Shown here: positions 53,791 through 63,358 of the stretch, in pieces | How positions within the stretch are numbered: the first letter of the stretch is position 1 | Layout of the letters: every line of letters begins with the position of its first letter | NCBI RefSeq assembly: GCF_002967075.1 | Contig: NZ_PUGE01000001.1 | Coordinates: 310,001 to 374,000 of the forward strand | Length of the DNA stretch: 64,000 nucleotides | Source: Corynebacterium sp. J010B-136 | GTDB taxonomy: Bacteria; Actinomycetota; Actinomycetes; Mycobacteriales; Mycobacteriaceae | Direction of reading: 5' to 3' | Notes under the pieces: model-generated | Told to the model about the DNA's origin: nothing | The model's input: only the letters and a program-made list of their open reading frames with translations | The model's database searches: none | Made by a program: the position numbers and the translations under genes

Positions 53791-55274
53791 TCTTTTCGTT
53801 CGACCTCGGCGATGGTGGGTTGGCTGGCGGATGTCATGGCGGGAAGCTTGCGGGCACGCAGCCTATCCATTATTTCCACGCAGGCAGTAAATTCTAAGTC
53901 TTCCCCTGCTAAGGTGGCAGGACCTGCGACCATCTCAAACCTCACGGTGCCTAAGCGCAGCATCTGACGAATCGGACCTGCCTTAAACGTCAGCTCCTGG
54001 ATGTGCGAGGTAGTCACCGCAGTTACCCGACGATTAATCCGGCCGGCGTGCGCGATGGCGATGGTGTCATCGTCAAGCAGCGTAACCGCCTGCTTGGTAT
54101 GGTCCAGCGGCGACGACCAGACCGCACGCTTCGGGGAAGTGAAATCGGCCTGTGTATGCCCTTCGGGCTGTGCGTACGTCGCGATTTGTTCTGCGGTCAA
54201 GTCACTGACGCGTTCAAATAATGTCAGCGCGAGTTCCCTACTGCCGACGGGAAGAATGCGCGTCGAGCCAGATTGTTTGCCACCACTGGCTTGCCCATAT
54301 CCTGCTACGGAGACATTGACTTCGTACCAACCGAAGAAACGCCACAACAGCGGCTGGGTAATGCGCACCCCGTGAATACGTTCAATGCGGATGGATTGCC
54401 GGCGACGGTCGGCTAAACCGTAGGCAATATTGAGCGTATTTTCTTCCTCGTTGACCTGTGCATTAAAACGCCAAGAAGAATCCAACAAGCCCCACACGGA
54501 GGGGACGATACCGACCAGAATCGGAACAACAGTGCTCAAAGGGACCGGGGTGACAATAATGACGACGACAAAAGCCACGGTAAAAATCGTGGTGGCGCGC
54601 AAAGTGGCGGCCACTATTGAACGGCGAATCGGGATCTCCGGGACAATATCTGGGTTGGTTTGATCCTCGTTAGTTTGCTCTGGTTCATCGTCAAGCGCTG
54701 CATCGACGACCCCGTGCACGTGGGCGAGGACTTCCAAGCGTAAATCCTCTGCTTCGGCTTTCTTCAGGTAAGCAATTTCAATCACTGACGAGGTACCGCC
54801 GGCAGTTTCCACGCGCACCGCCGCCAGGCCAAAGATGCGCGCGATGAGATTTTCTACCACGTCGACAGCCTGCGTGCGGTCATAACGGGCAGAGCGCAGT
54901 GACTTCGATAGCACTCCCCGACGCAAAGAAATTTCTTCTTCTCCGAGCTTGAAGCCTAAGCGCCGCCACCAGATGCCAGAAACAAACCACAAAATCAGGC
55001 ACAGCAGAATAAAACCGCCCACCGCAATGGCAGTTCCCCGCATTGCTTCGCCTAAGTGACCATCGTTGAAGAAAGCGTAGATATCACCCAGCACTTCCAG
55101 ATTTACCTGCAAAACAAAGACGGTGATCATGGCCAGAATTACCGACCAAAAGCGCAGCAGAGGGGTTAGGCGGTGTACGCGCCGGTAGCCTGCATCGGGA
55201 GTTGCGGCATCTGCATCAATCGCCGCAACGTCTTCGGGAGCCTCACTACGTTCTTCTTCAAAGTCGTGGCTCAT
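53787..55274 (-). CDS. PH-domain membrane protein, YdbT type
   Basis: 495 residues with several membrane helices (FWSVILAMITVFVLQVNLEV-type near the N-terminus and a pair around residue 230) and three copies of the bacterial PH domain (bPH2), e.g. EEEISLRRGVLSKSLRSARY and RIERIHGVRITQPLLWRFFG. Function unknown; YdbS/YdbT pairs affect cell-envelope traits in Bacillus. The N-terminus is acidic. The start overlaps the YdbS-like stop by 4 nt (ATGA), giving a coupled pair. Confidence 0.85.
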   Translation of the reverse strand: MSHDFEEERSEAPEDVAAIDADAATPDAGYRRVHRLTPLLRFWSVILAMITVFVLQVNLEVLGDIYAFFNDGHLGEAMRGTAIAVGGFILLCLILWFVSGIWWRRLGFKLGEEEISLRRGVLSKSLRSARYDRTQAVDVVENLIARIFGLAAVRVETAGGTSSVIEIAYLKKAEAEDLRLEVLAHVHGVVDAALDDEPEQTNEDQTNPDIVPEIPIRRSIVAATLRATTIFTVAFVVVIIVTPVPLSTVVPILVGIVPSVWGLLDSSWRFNAQVNEEENTLNIAYGLADRRRQSIRIERIHGVRITQPLLWRFFGWYEVNVSVAGYGQASGGKQSGSTRILPVGSRELALTLFERVSDLTAEQIATYAQPEGHTQADFTSPKRAVWSSPLDHTKQAVTLLDDDTIAIAHAGRINRRVTAVTTSHIQELTFKAGPIRQMLRLGTVRFEMVAGPATLAGEDLEFTACVEIMDRLRARKLPAMTSASQPTIAEVERKD

Positions 55275-55750
55275 AGACCGCTCATCCTCTCTCGCGCCTT
55301 ATCGGCCAAGCGCTCACGCAGAGCATCGGCGGTATCTGCCTCGAGTCCTTTGACGGTCGCATCGGTGCCAGCTGATGCGGTGTGCAGCTTGACGCTTTTC
55401 AACCCGTACATGCGCGCAATCGGGCCGGAGGAAACATCCACGAATTGAATACGGCCATAGGGCACGACGGTAAACCTGTGCCATAAACGGCCCTTAGTAA
55501 TTAGCAGCTCATCATCGGTCTCTTGCCAGCCCATGAGTTTGACTTGGGAAGGAATGAGCCACAACAGCCATAGGATCAACGCGACGAAGACGCCGGCGAC
55601 GATATAAAAGGACCAGTGCAAAAAATAGCCCGCGACGCCCGCTGCAATTGTAAAAAACGCCATCCAAGAAAGATTGACAATATAACGTGCTTTGATCAGT
55701 TGCCTGGATACCGGATTCATGCCATCGGGTACGACGTCGCGTGAGTTCAT
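55271..55750 (-). CDS. PH-domain membrane protein, YdbS type
   Basis: 159 residues: two membrane helices (AFFTIAAGVAGYFLHW; YIVAGVFVALILWLLWL) followed by one bPH2 domain (DDELLITKGRLWHRFTVVPYGRIQFVD and RMYGLKSVKLHTAS, in part). Forms a pair with the larger PH-domain protein. No signal of regulation in the 222-nt gap upstream except the DnaA-box pair. Confidence 0.85.
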   Translation of the reverse strand: MNSRDVVPDGMNPVSRQLIKARYIVNLSWMAFFTIAAGVAGYFLHWSFYIVAGVFVALILWLLWLIPSQVKLMGWQETDDELLITKGRLWHRFTVVPYGRIQFVDVSSGPIARMYGLKSVKLHTASAGTDATVKGLEADTADALRERLADKARERMSGL

Positions 55751-55869
55751 AAAGCCCCACCCTAGTGGAATTCCCTACTGCCCCGCGATAGAAAAGTGTC
55801 TCCTTGTGGTCGTGCGTGGCAGCCCCAGAAGGCTCCAAACTACTCTCAATTCCTGCACAAATGGGCTTC

Positions 55870-55919
55870 CTGTGGATAACCTTGCCAGTTGCGTGACGTG
55901 TCAACGTAGTTATCCACAG
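55870..55919. repeat. Inverted pair of perfect DnaA boxes
   Basis: TGTGGATAA at 55871-55879 and TTATCCACA at 55910-55918 are both exact consensus DnaA boxes in opposite orientation, within perfect 11-bp arms CTGTGGATAAC / GTTATCCACAG (55870-55880, 55909-55919) spaced by 28 bases that include TGACGTGTCA. They lie 54 nt before the HNH start. Confidence 0.75.
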
Positions 55920-55972
55920 ATTTTCAAGCTTGCACTAGCGCACACTTGCAAAGGCGTTTTAGTGTCAAAGTT

Positions 55973-57097
55973 ATGAACGGACAACAAATAATAAAACTCT
56001 TCTACACCAGCGGAATACCCATCCTCCGCGACGTTTATCAGTGCTCCCCACACGACCTCGCCGGTGACCTGATGCCACTGAACACCGCACGCAAATACAC
56101 CAGGCTTGCCGATGTCCTCTTCGGGCCCGCTGACTCGCCCAAGGCGCAGCGCGATTCAGTAGCGCTTGCCGAAGCAAGGCAATTAAGCCTCGAATACTTA
56201 GACATGGTCAATAAACACGCCAAGAAACTCAACGCCCGCGGCGCCGCGTGGAAACTGCGTGCAGAACTTATCGCTTATGAAGGCACCTTCGAAGAAGTCG
56301 AAGCCCACGCGAAAAAGCGCGTTACCGAAGAAGGCGGCGACACCAAAAAGAAACCCGGTGTGCGCGTAGGTCGAGCTATCGACGGTCTCCGCACCATCTC
56401 TATCACTGATACCCAACGCCGCATTACCGATTTAGAAAAGACGCTTGATGCTGGCATCAAGCACGATGAGGACCAACCACGCTCCGAAGCCCTTCTGGAG
56501 CCTTTCTGGGATTTAGTCGAAGGCAATGGTACTGGCCTCATCAAACCTGAATACCGCACCGTCATCGCTATCGGTCTCGATGATTTCGCCAAAGTCTCCT
56601 GCGGCAAAGGCGACGAGGTCATCATTGGACTATCTGATGGCACCACCATGACCGGCGCAGAATTTATCAACGCCGCGATGGAAGGAGCCCTCGGCGACAA
56701 GCTCTTCGTCGGGCTCTTCCACCCCACCGCCGGACCCGTCAACCTCTACGAAGCGCGGTTCGCATCCGAGAAACTACGCGCCCTAGCCATGGCAGAGAAC
56801 CTGGTATGCCCCTGGCCAGACTGCAATGTTCCGGCCGATAGGTGCCAAGTCCACCACATCGACGCCCACAAACACGGCGGACACACCAAACCCTCGAATC
56901 TAACGATGCTGTGCAAATATCACAACGGCGTCAACGACGACGATGACCCGAGTAATCCCGGGGCACAGAAAAGAAAACGACCGAGCCGTGGCAGAATGCG
57001 ACGCCACCGCGGCAAAGTCCGACTGCACACCCCAGGCGGCAAACTAGTGGGCAATACGCATGACCTGAGCAGCATGGGGGCGATGAACCTCATCTAA
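55973..57097 (+). CDS. HNH endonuclease domain protein
   Basis: 374 residues. The C-terminal third carries an HNH nuclease domain (CPWPDCNVPADRCQVHHIDA, then HGGHTKPSNLTMLCKYHN) with paired cysteines that bind zinc and the HH-N-H catalytic arrangement. The N-terminal part resembles the DUF222-type proteins abundant in actinobacteria; function is unknown, possibly mobile-element or DNA-repair related. A charged tail (KRKRPSRGRMRRHRGK) follows the nuclease. No ribosome site; a perfect DnaA-box pair lies just upstream. Confidence 0.8.
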   Translation: MNGQQIIKLFYTSGIPILRDVYQCSPHDLAGDLMPLNTARKYTRLADVLFGPADSPKAQRDSVALAEARQLSLEYLDMVNKHAKKLNARGAAWKLRAELIAYEGTFEEVEAHAKKRVTEEGGDTKKKPGVRVGRAIDGLRTISITDTQRRITDLEKTLDAGIKHDEDQPRSEALLEPFWDLVEGNGTGLIKPEYRTVIAIGLDDFAKVSCGKGDEVIIGLSDGTTMTGAEFINAAMEGALGDKLFVGLFHPTAGPVNLYEARFASEKLRALAMAENLVCPWPDCNVPADRCQVHHIDAHKHGGHTKPSNLTMLCKYHNGVNDDDDPSNPGAQKRKRPSRGRMRRHRGKVRLHTPGGKLVGNTHDLSSMGAMNLI

Positions 57098-57127
57098 AAC
57101 CAAGGCGCTCCCCACCGCTAGCAAAAA

Positions 57128-57152
57128 CTAACTAGCCAAACAGGCTGGTTAG
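57128..57152. terminator. Hairpin between the HNH and dnaE2 genes
   Basis: CTAACTAGCC (57128-57137) pairs with GGCTGGTTAG (57143-57152), 9 of 10 with one wobble, between two converging genes. Confidence 0.5.
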
Positions 57153-57197
57153 CCAATTTGGCGATCCTTTTCCCGAAAGTGCGAATTCTTCGCACGT

Positions 57198-60100
57198 CTA
57201 GTGGAAATCTCGGCTGCCGCGTGAGAAGAAACTTCCCACATCGAGTGCTTCCAATTTGTCGGCAGTAACTGTTGCTGCTCCATTAGCGTTAGAGACAATT
57301 CCGCGAATCACCAAAGCCTTCGCGGTGCGCGCAACGACCTTGTTGCGCTTCCACAGCCCCGGGGTCACCATCACATTAATCAGCCCGGTTTCATCTTCGA
57401 GGCCGAAAAAGGTCACGCCGCTCGCGGTCTGCGGGCGCTGGCGGTGGGTGACAATACCCGCCACGCGAATCCGCGAACCGTCTTCGGCAGTCTTTAACTC
57501 CGCCGCGGTTAACACGCCTGGTGGGCGAATTAGCTGCATTGGCTGCAGATTATGCGTAACACCCGTCGAGGAAATATCGGTCGCTACCAATTCCATCAGG
57601 CTCATCCCGGGCAGCGCGGGAGCTTCGGTAATCGTTAGCCCCGGCAGCATGCCCTCGCGCTCCGTTGCCGCCACACGCGCATTCCATAACGCTTGCCGGC
57701 GACTTAGCCCAAAGCAATCCAACGCACCTGCTTTTGCCAGTGCCTCCAAATTCGCCGTGTTCAAATCAGCCCGGCGCGCTAAATCCGCCATGTCCTTGTA
57801 CGGCGCATTCTCCTCAATGCGATCGGTGACTTTGCTTAGTCCCTGCACGAGGTTGAGTCCCACGCGAATGGCAAAAGCACCATCTGAGTGCGCTTCGAGG
57901 CGGGCCTCGGTGCCAGAGGCGTTGACATCGACGGGCAAAATGCGCACCCCATGCCGGCGGGCATCCTGGATAAGCGACTGCGGCGAGTAAAACCCCATGG
58001 GCTGCGCGCGCAGCAAACCGACGCAGAACTCCGCCGGGTAATAGTGCTTAAACCACGCCGAGAAATACACCAGGGAGGCAAAAGACTGTGCGTGCGATTC
58101 GGGGAAGCCATAGGCTGCAAACGCCACGATCTTATTCCACAAGGTCAAGGCGACCTCGCCCTCAATCTGGTTGGTTTCCCACAGGCCAGTAAAGAAACGC
58201 TGGCGCAGTGCCTCCATACGCTCTGGGGAGCGTTTCGAGCCCATCGCACGGCGCAGCTCGTCGGCTTCGGCGCCGGTAAAGCCGGCTGCATCGACAGCAA
58301 TCTGCATCAGTTGTTCCTGAAACAGCGGAATACCTAAGGTCTTGCCCAGGGATTTCTCCAGCACCGGATGATCATAGGTGACTTCTTCTTCCCCATTGCG
58401 CCGGCGCAGATACGGGTGCACCGAACCACCTTGGATGGGGCCGGGACGAATCAGGGCAACTTCCACCACTAGGTCAAAAAAGCGGCGGGGTTTAAGACGC
58501 GGCAGGGTTGCTAGCTGCGCGCGGGATTCGACTTGGAATACCCCCACGGCATCGGCACGCGACAACATCGCGTAAACCTCCGGGTCCGCAAGGTCCAGCT
58601 CCCAGAGATTGATGGTCTTGCCGCGGGTTTCTTTCACCAAATCCACCATGTGGTGAATAGCTTCGAGCATGCCTAAGCCCAGCAGGTCGAATTTCACCAG
58701 CCCGGCTGCGGCACAGTCGTCTTTATCCCACTGCAGCACCGAACGATTATCCATGCGCGCCCACTCCATGGGCACGACATCGGCAATCGGGCGGTCGCAT
58801 AAGACCATACCGCCTGAGTGGATGCCTAAATGCCGGGGTTGGCCGCGAAATTGCTCGGCAAGGTTAGAGACGTCTGCGGGAGGATCCGCAATACCTTTCG
58901 ACCACGCATCGCCGGCGCCTTGCGGGTAGCCCAAGGCACGCGCGGCATCGCGAAGCGCGCCCTTGCGGCGGTAGGTAATTACATTCGCTACCTGCGCGGC
59001 GCGGTCACGGCCGTAGAAATCATAGACGTACTGAATGACTTCTTCCCTACGGCCAGATTCAATATCAACATCGATATCGGGCGGGCCATCGCGGTCCGGG
59101 GATAAAAAGCGCTCAAACAACAACTGCGCCGAAATCGGCTCCGCATTAGTAATGCCGAGGACAAAACACACCACGGAGTTCGCCGCCGAACCACGGCCCT
59201 GACACAAGATACTGTTGCGGGAACAGAAATCGACGATATCGGTGACAATCAGAAAGTAGCCGGGAAAGCCTAGCTTTTCGATGACCCCCAGCTCATGCTC
59301 AATCTGCTTTTTCGCTTTGTCCCACGACTTTGGGTGCGCACGGTAGCGCTGCGGGGCACGCTGGGCGACAAGCTCGCGCAGCCAGCTCATTTCATCAAAA
59401 CCTTCGGGTACCTCGCAGTGCGGCAGGTTCGGGGCGAGCGCGTCCCAGGTAAATGCGCACGCTCGAGCAAGCTCAACGGTAAAGGCGATTTCCTCAGCGC
59501 GGTTGGGCACAAGCATGCGCATCTGCTCGCCCGAGCGCAGCCACTGCGCACCCATGGGATGTTGGGCCGGTTCTGCCTGTTCCAAAGATTCCCGCCGAAA
59601 CAATGCGTGCTTCGCCGCGGCCAAGCGCGTATGCGTGCGCGTCGCGGCAGCCGGCAGCGCGGTAGCAATCGCGCGCAACTGATGCCGCGCGCACATGGCA
59701 TCTACTATGTCGTGGTGGTCAGTATCTTCTGGCTTAAGTGTTGCGGCATATTCCAGCACCACATTCTCGGCGCCAAAAGCCGCCACCAGCTCGTCAAGCT
59801 CATCTGCCCACTCGTAACCGACGATAATAACGCACTCCTCGCCCAGGTGTTCGGCAACTTCCGCAGGTGAAGGATAACGCACTTCGTCTTTTTCGCCCGT
59901 CGCCATCCGCGCCTGCGCCACCAGTCGCGATAGACGCCGATACCCTTCTGGCCCACGCGCGATCGCAAGCAGGCCTTTGCCGATGGACAGCTCCACGCCA
60001 TAGACCGTCGGCAGTTCACGCAAAGCAGCTGCTTCGGCAAATTTCATCAAGCCATAAAAGCCATCACGATCCACAATCGCTAAAGCTTCTAACCCCAGCT

Positions 60101-60335
60101 CAACTGCTCTATCCACCATCTCTTCTGGTTCGGAAGCTCCAGCTAAAAAGGAGTAGCATGAGATGGCATGTAGTTCCGCAAAAGGTACTTGAGATTGGGC
60201 CTTAGGACGGCGCGGGGTGGCATCGATAAGCTGTGGCGAATCGTCATAAACCCGCACGGGAGTAGGCCCTGGCCGGCCGGATAAAATCCTTTCAATGCGC
60301 GACCAAGACAGCTGACTTCCGCCGTTGAACCTCAT
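57198..60335 (-). CDS. dnaE2: Error-prone DNA polymerase III alpha subunit DnaE2 (ImuC)
   Basis: 1045 residues, the DnaE2/ImuC group used in SOS mutagenesis. Seen: PHP domain at the N-terminus (FAELHAISCYSFLAGASEPEE), the polymerase catalytic aspartates in PDIDVDIESGRREEVIQYVY, GRGSAANSVVCFVLGIT, AAYGFPESHAQSFASLVYFS, and a C-terminal OB fold (GVTFFGLEDETGLINVMV). The ATG at 60335 gives an MRFNGGSQLSWSRIERILSG start, matching the mycobacterial DnaE2 start; the ATG at 60380 lies upstream of the SOS box. The partner imuA/imuB genes are not in the window. Confidence 0.92.
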   Translation of the reverse strand: MRFNGGSQLSWSRIERILSGRPGPTPVRVYDDSPQLIDATPRRPKAQSQVPFAELHAISCYSFLAGASEPEEMVDRAVELGLEALAIVDRDGFYGLMKFAEAAALRELPTVYGVELSIGKGLLAIARGPEGYRRLSRLVAQARMATGEKDEVRYPSPAEVAEHLGEECVIIVGYEWADELDELVAAFGAENVVLEYAATLKPEDTDHHDIVDAMCARHQLRAIATALPAAATRTHTRLAAAKHALFRRESLEQAEPAQHPMGAQWLRSGEQMRMLVPNRAEEIAFTVELARACAFTWDALAPNLPHCEVPEGFDEMSWLRELVAQRAPQRYRAHPKSWDKAKKQIEHELGVIEKLGFPGYFLIVTDIVDFCSRNSILCQGRGSAANSVVCFVLGITNAEPISAQLLFERFLSPDRDGPPDIDVDIESGRREEVIQYVYDFYGRDRAAQVANVITYRRKGALRDAARALGYPQGAGDAWSKGIADPPADVSNLAEQFRGQPRHLGIHSGGMVLCDRPIADVVPMEWARMDNRSVLQWDKDDCAAAGLVKFDLLGLGMLEAIHHMVDLVKETRGKTINLWELDLADPEVYAMLSRADAVGVFQVESRAQLATLPRLKPRRFFDLVVEVALIRPGPIQGGSVHPYLRRRNGEEEVTYDHPVLEKSLGKTLGIPLFQEQLMQIAVDAAGFTGAEADELRRAMGSKRSPERMEALRQRFFTGLWETNQIEGEVALTLWNKIVAFAAYGFPESHAQSFASLVYFSAWFKHYYPAEFCVGLLRAQPMGFYSPQSLIQDARRHGVRILPVDVNASGTEARLEAHSDGAFAIRVGLNLVQGLSKVTDRIEENAPYKDMADLARRADLNTANLEALAKAGALDCFGLSRRQALWNARVAATEREGMLPGLTITEAPALPGMSLMELVATDISSTGVTHNLQPMQLIRPPGVLTAAELKTAEDGSRIRVAGIVTHRQRPQTASGVTFFGLEDETGLINVMVTPGLWKRNKVVARTAKALVIRGIVSNANGAATVTADKLEALDVGSFFSRGSRDFH

Positions 60336-60356
60336 AGCGAAAACACTACACCCAAT

Positions 60357-60372
60357 GCGAACTCCTGTTCTA
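60357..60372 (-). promoter_or_regulatory. SOS (LexA) box before dnaE2
   Basis: 60357-60372 reads GCGAACTCCTGTTCTA, matching the actinobacterial SOS box TCGAAC-N4-GTTCGA at 10 of 12 specified positions. It lies 22-37 nt upstream of the dnaE2 start, so LexA binding would block transcription. Confidence 0.7.
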
Positions 60373-60536
60373 ATCCCCAAGGAACGGGCATCTCGCCCGC
60401 GACAGCCAGCAGGCGCCCTAGCAAAAAGCTGCGAGAAACAGTGCGGTCTATTAATATTCAGCGGCGTGAAAATTGCTATACAAGCTGGTTACAGGCAGCG
60501 AAAACACCTATTGCAACCATCGTGAATAAAACGTCG

Positions 60537-60551
60537 AATAGACAAAGCGGT
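60537..60551 (+). promoter_or_regulatory. Motif shared with metY, upstream of metQ
   Basis: AATAGACAAAGCGGT, exact 15-base match to the minus strand at 49530-49544. It lies 86 nt before the metQ start. GTCTA at 60446-60450 is a possible second half-site further upstream. Proposed McbR-type operator; inference. Confidence 0.6.
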
Positions 60552-60636
60552 TCGCTAGTTGTTAATTTCAATCCAGCAATAAACCACTAATCCCTGTTTC
60601 CACAACCTCCGTTTTGAAAAGAAAGACGTAATAGAC

Positions 60637-61539
60637 ATGCAGATTCGTCGCGTACTAGCCGCTACCTCGGCAGCAGTTATCGCTGCAACTGGCCTGGTTG
60701 CCTGCTCCTCTGATTCCTCCGACTCCGCTTCCGGCGATTCCGAGTCCGCAGAGCAAGACGGCCCAATCCGCGTCGGCACCACCGATGCCGCCAAGAAGGC
60801 ATGGGCTGCGCTGGAAGAGGCAGCTGAGGCTGAAGGCATCGATATCGAAATCGAGAACTTCGCTGACTACTCCACCCCTAACCAGGCTTTGGAGCAGGGC
60901 CAGCTGGACACCAACAACTTCCAGCACCTGAAGTTCCTGGCAGAGTACAACGTCGGCAACGACTCGGATCTGACCCCAATCGTGGCCACCGAAATCATTC
61001 CTTTGGCACTGTTTTGGAAGGACCACGACTCCCTCGACGGCATTGAGGGCGAATCCATCGCTATCCCGAATGACCCATCCAACCAGGGTCGCGCCATCAA
61101 CGTTCTGGTTCAGGCTGACCTGATCACCTTGAAGGAAGAGGGTCTGGTTACCCCAACCCCAGCTGACATCGACACCGAGGCTTCCAAGGTTCAGATCACC
61201 CCAGTTGACGCTGCACAGACCCCTTCTGCTTACGGCGAGGGCACCCCAGCAATCATCAACAACTCCTTCCTGGACCGCGCAGGCATTGACCCTAACTTGG
61301 CTGTCTTCCAGGATGACCCTTCCTCTCCTGAGGCTGAGCCTTACATCAACGCTTTCGTAGTCCGCGCAGAAGACGCAGACAACGAGACCATCAAGAAGTT
61401 GGCTGAACTCTGGCACTCCCCAGAAGTCCAGGCTGCTGTCGATGAAGATGCCAAGGGCACTTCCGTTCAGGTAGAGCGCACTCAGGAAGAGCTGCAGGAA
61501 ATCTTGGACCGCCTCGAAGAAGCAGAGCGCAACAGCTAA
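60637..61539 (+). CDS. metQ: Methionine ABC transporter substrate-binding lipoprotein
   Basis: 300 residues. Lipobox at GLVACSS with Cys23, a Ser/Asp/Glu-rich spacer, then the NlpA/MetQ fold (IRVGTTDAAKKAWAALEEAA; LEQGQLDTNNFQHLKFL; IAIPNDPSNQGRAINVLVQA; GTPAIINNSFLDRAGIDP). It binds D- or L-methionine outside the membrane. First gene of metQNI; it shares an upstream 15-mer with metY, which fits methionine or sulfur control. Confidence 0.92.
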   Translation: MQIRRVLAATSAAVIAATGLVACSSDSSDSASGDSESAEQDGPIRVGTTDAAKKAWAALEEAAEAEGIDIEIENFADYSTPNQALEQGQLDTNNFQHLKFLAEYNVGNDSDLTPIVATEIIPLALFWKDHDSLDGIEGESIAIPNDPSNQGRAINVLVQADLITLKEEGLVTPTPADIDTEASKVQITPVDAAQTPSAYGEGTPAIINNSFLDRAGIDPNLAVFQDDPSSPEAEPYINAFVVRAEDADNETIKKLAELWHSPEVQAAVDEDAKGTSVQVERTQEELQEILDRLEEAERNS

Positions 61540-61563
61540 GATTTCTTAAGTACACATCGAATA

Positions 61564-61593
61564 CCCCGTCGGCGAATCGCGCTTGGCGGGGTT
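61564..61593 (+). terminator. Hairpin between metQ and metN
   Basis: CCCCG (61564-61568) and CGGGG (61587-61591) with inner partial pairing are followed by TTTCC. It may reduce expression of metNI relative to metQ, as is common for binding proteins. Confidence 0.45.
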
Positions 61594-61603
61594 TCCAACT
61601 GAA

Positions 61604-62644
61604 ATGAGTAAAGCCATGAGCACTGTTGGAACGCGGGTAGAATTCCGCAATCTCACCAAGGTTTTCAAACAGAAAAAAGCTGAGATTAAAGCACTAGACA
61701 ATGTTTCGCTGACTGTGGAAGCAGGCGAAATCATGGGCATTATCGGCTATTCCGGTGCCGGTAAGTCCACGCTGGTGCGCATGATTAATGGACTGGATCA
61801 GCCGTCTTCGGGCAGCGTGTTACTGGACGGCACCGACATCGCGAAGATGCCGGAGTCTAAATTACGCGGAATTCGTAAGAATATCGGCATGATTTTCCAA
61901 CAGTTCAACCTGTTTACCTCACGCACCGCAGCGGGCAATATTGAGTATCCGCTCAAGCTGCAGGGCATGGGGAAAGCTGAGCGTAAAAAGCGCGTGGCTG
62001 AACTCTTGGACTTCGTTGGTTTGGCTGACCGGGGCGGCAACTACCCGGAGCAGCTTTCAGGTGGTCAGAAGCAGCGCGTGGGTATCGCGCGTGCGTTGGC
62101 TACCAACCCGACGCTATTGCTTGCCGATGAAGCCACCTCCGCCCTTGACCCCTCCACCACCAAGGAAGTGCTCGAGCTTCTGCGTGAGGTCAATAAGGAA
62201 TTCGGCATCACCATCGTAGTGATTACTCACGAGATGGAAGTTGTTCGTTCTATCGCTGACAAGGTTGCGGTGATGGAAAACGGTGTCGTCGTGGAACAGG
62301 GCTCTATCTACGAGGTCTTCTCCAACCCGCAGACTTCCGTGGCGCAAAGCTTCGTGGCTACCTCGCTGCGTAACACTCCTGACCAGGTCGAAGCCGATGA
62401 CTTGCTGGCTTATGATGGCCGCCTGTTCACCATCGAGCTGGCTGAGGACTCCGGCTTCTTTGGCGCGGCTGCCGATGCCCGCAACGCCGGCGTTAATATC
62501 TCCATCGTCCACGGTGGTGTGACCACGCTGCAAAAGCATTCCTTTGGCAAGATGACCGTTCGTCTTAACGGTCCACAGGCTGCAATCCAGAACTTCTACA
62601 ACACCTTGAACGCCACGACCGATATTCAGGAGATCACCCGATGA
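61604..62644 (+). CDS. metN: Methionine ABC transporter ATP-binding protein
   Basis: 346 residues: Walker A GYSGAGKST at 48-56, signature LSGGQKQRVGIARALA, Walker B LLLADEATSALDP, switch THEMEVV, then the C-terminal NIL regulatory domain (about 260-346) that binds methionine and inhibits the ATPase. Start is uncertain between the ATGs at 61604 and 61616; no decisive ribosome site. The stop overlaps the metI start (ATGA). Confidence 0.93.
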   Translation: MSKAMSTVGTRVEFRNLTKVFKQKKAEIKALDNVSLTVEAGEIMGIIGYSGAGKSTLVRMINGLDQPSSGSVLLDGTDIAKMPESKLRGIRKNIGMIFQQFNLFTSRTAAGNIEYPLKLQGMGKAERKKRVAELLDFVGLADRGGNYPEQLSGGQKQRVGIARALATNPTLLLADEATSALDPSTTKEVLELLREVNKEFGITIVVITHEMEVVRSIADKVAVMENGVVVEQGSIYEVFSNPQTSVAQSFVATSLRNTPDQVEADDLLAYDGRLFTIELAEDSGFFGAAADARNAGVNISIVHGGVTTLQKHSFGKMTVRLNGPQAAIQNFYNTLNATTDIQEITR

Positions 62645-63321
62645 ACATCAACTATCTGGCAGAAGCCGACTGGGATCGCCTGGGCAGCACGCTAACCACC
62701 GCTATCCAAGACACCCTTATCATGGTCATTGTCACCATGCTGGTGGCGGGCATTTTGGGGTTGTTCATTGGTATCTTGCTCTACACCACGCGCCCATCGG
62801 GCATCTTGAAAAACCGCGTGGTTTACACCGTGTTGAACGTACTGGTGAACTTTGTTCGCCCGATTCCGTTCATTATCTTGCTGGCCTTTGTCCAGCCCGT
62901 CACCTTGGCTGTGATGGGCACGTCGATTGGCCGTAACCCCGCAACATTCGTCATGGCTATCGCCGCGACCTTTGCGGTTGCTCGTATCGTCGAGCAAAAC
63001 CTAGTTGCCATCGACCCTGGCGTGATTGAAGCTGCCCGCGCCATGGGCGCAGGTCCGTGGCGCATCATCACCACCGTCATCATCCCCGAAGCACTTGGCC
63101 CACTGGTTTTGGGCTACACCTTCCTGTTCATCGGTGTGGTCGATATGTCCGCGATGGCCGGCTACGTCGGCGGCGGCGGCCTGGGTGACTTCGCAATTGT
63201 CTACGGCTACCGTGCCTTCGAGTGGGAAGTCACCCTGGTGGCAACCCTTATCATCATCGTCCTGGTTCAGGCAGCGCAGTTCTTCGGCAACTGGCTGTCC
63301 GCCAAGATCATGCGTCGTTAA
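62641..63321 (+). CDS. metI: Methionine ABC transporter permease
   Basis: 226 residues, five membrane helices, with the inner-membrane ABC EAA loop (EAARAMGAGPWRIITTVIIPEA) quoted in part. Its ATG overlaps the metN stop by 4 nt. Completes the MetQNI importer. A weak hairpin (AAACGC/GCGTTT at 63321-63336) follows the stop. Confidence 0.92.
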   Translation: MNINYLAEADWDRLGSTLTTAIQDTLIMVIVTMLVAGILGLFIGILLYTTRPSGILKNRVVYTVLNVLVNFVRPIPFIILLAFVQPVTLAVMGTSIGRNPATFVMAIAATFAVARIVEQNLVAIDPGVIEAARAMGAGPWRIITTVIIPEALGPLVLGYTFLFIGVVDMSAMAGYVGGGGLGDFAIVYGYRAFEWEVTLVATLIIIVLVQAAQFFGNWLSAKIMRR

Positions 63322-63358
63322 AACGCTAACGCGTTTAACGACGGAAAAGACGAGAAAC

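Noticed and set aside
61564-61593. Strong operon-ending terminator after metQ
   Set aside because: The stem is short with only three U residues and metN follows in the same operon; read-through is expected.
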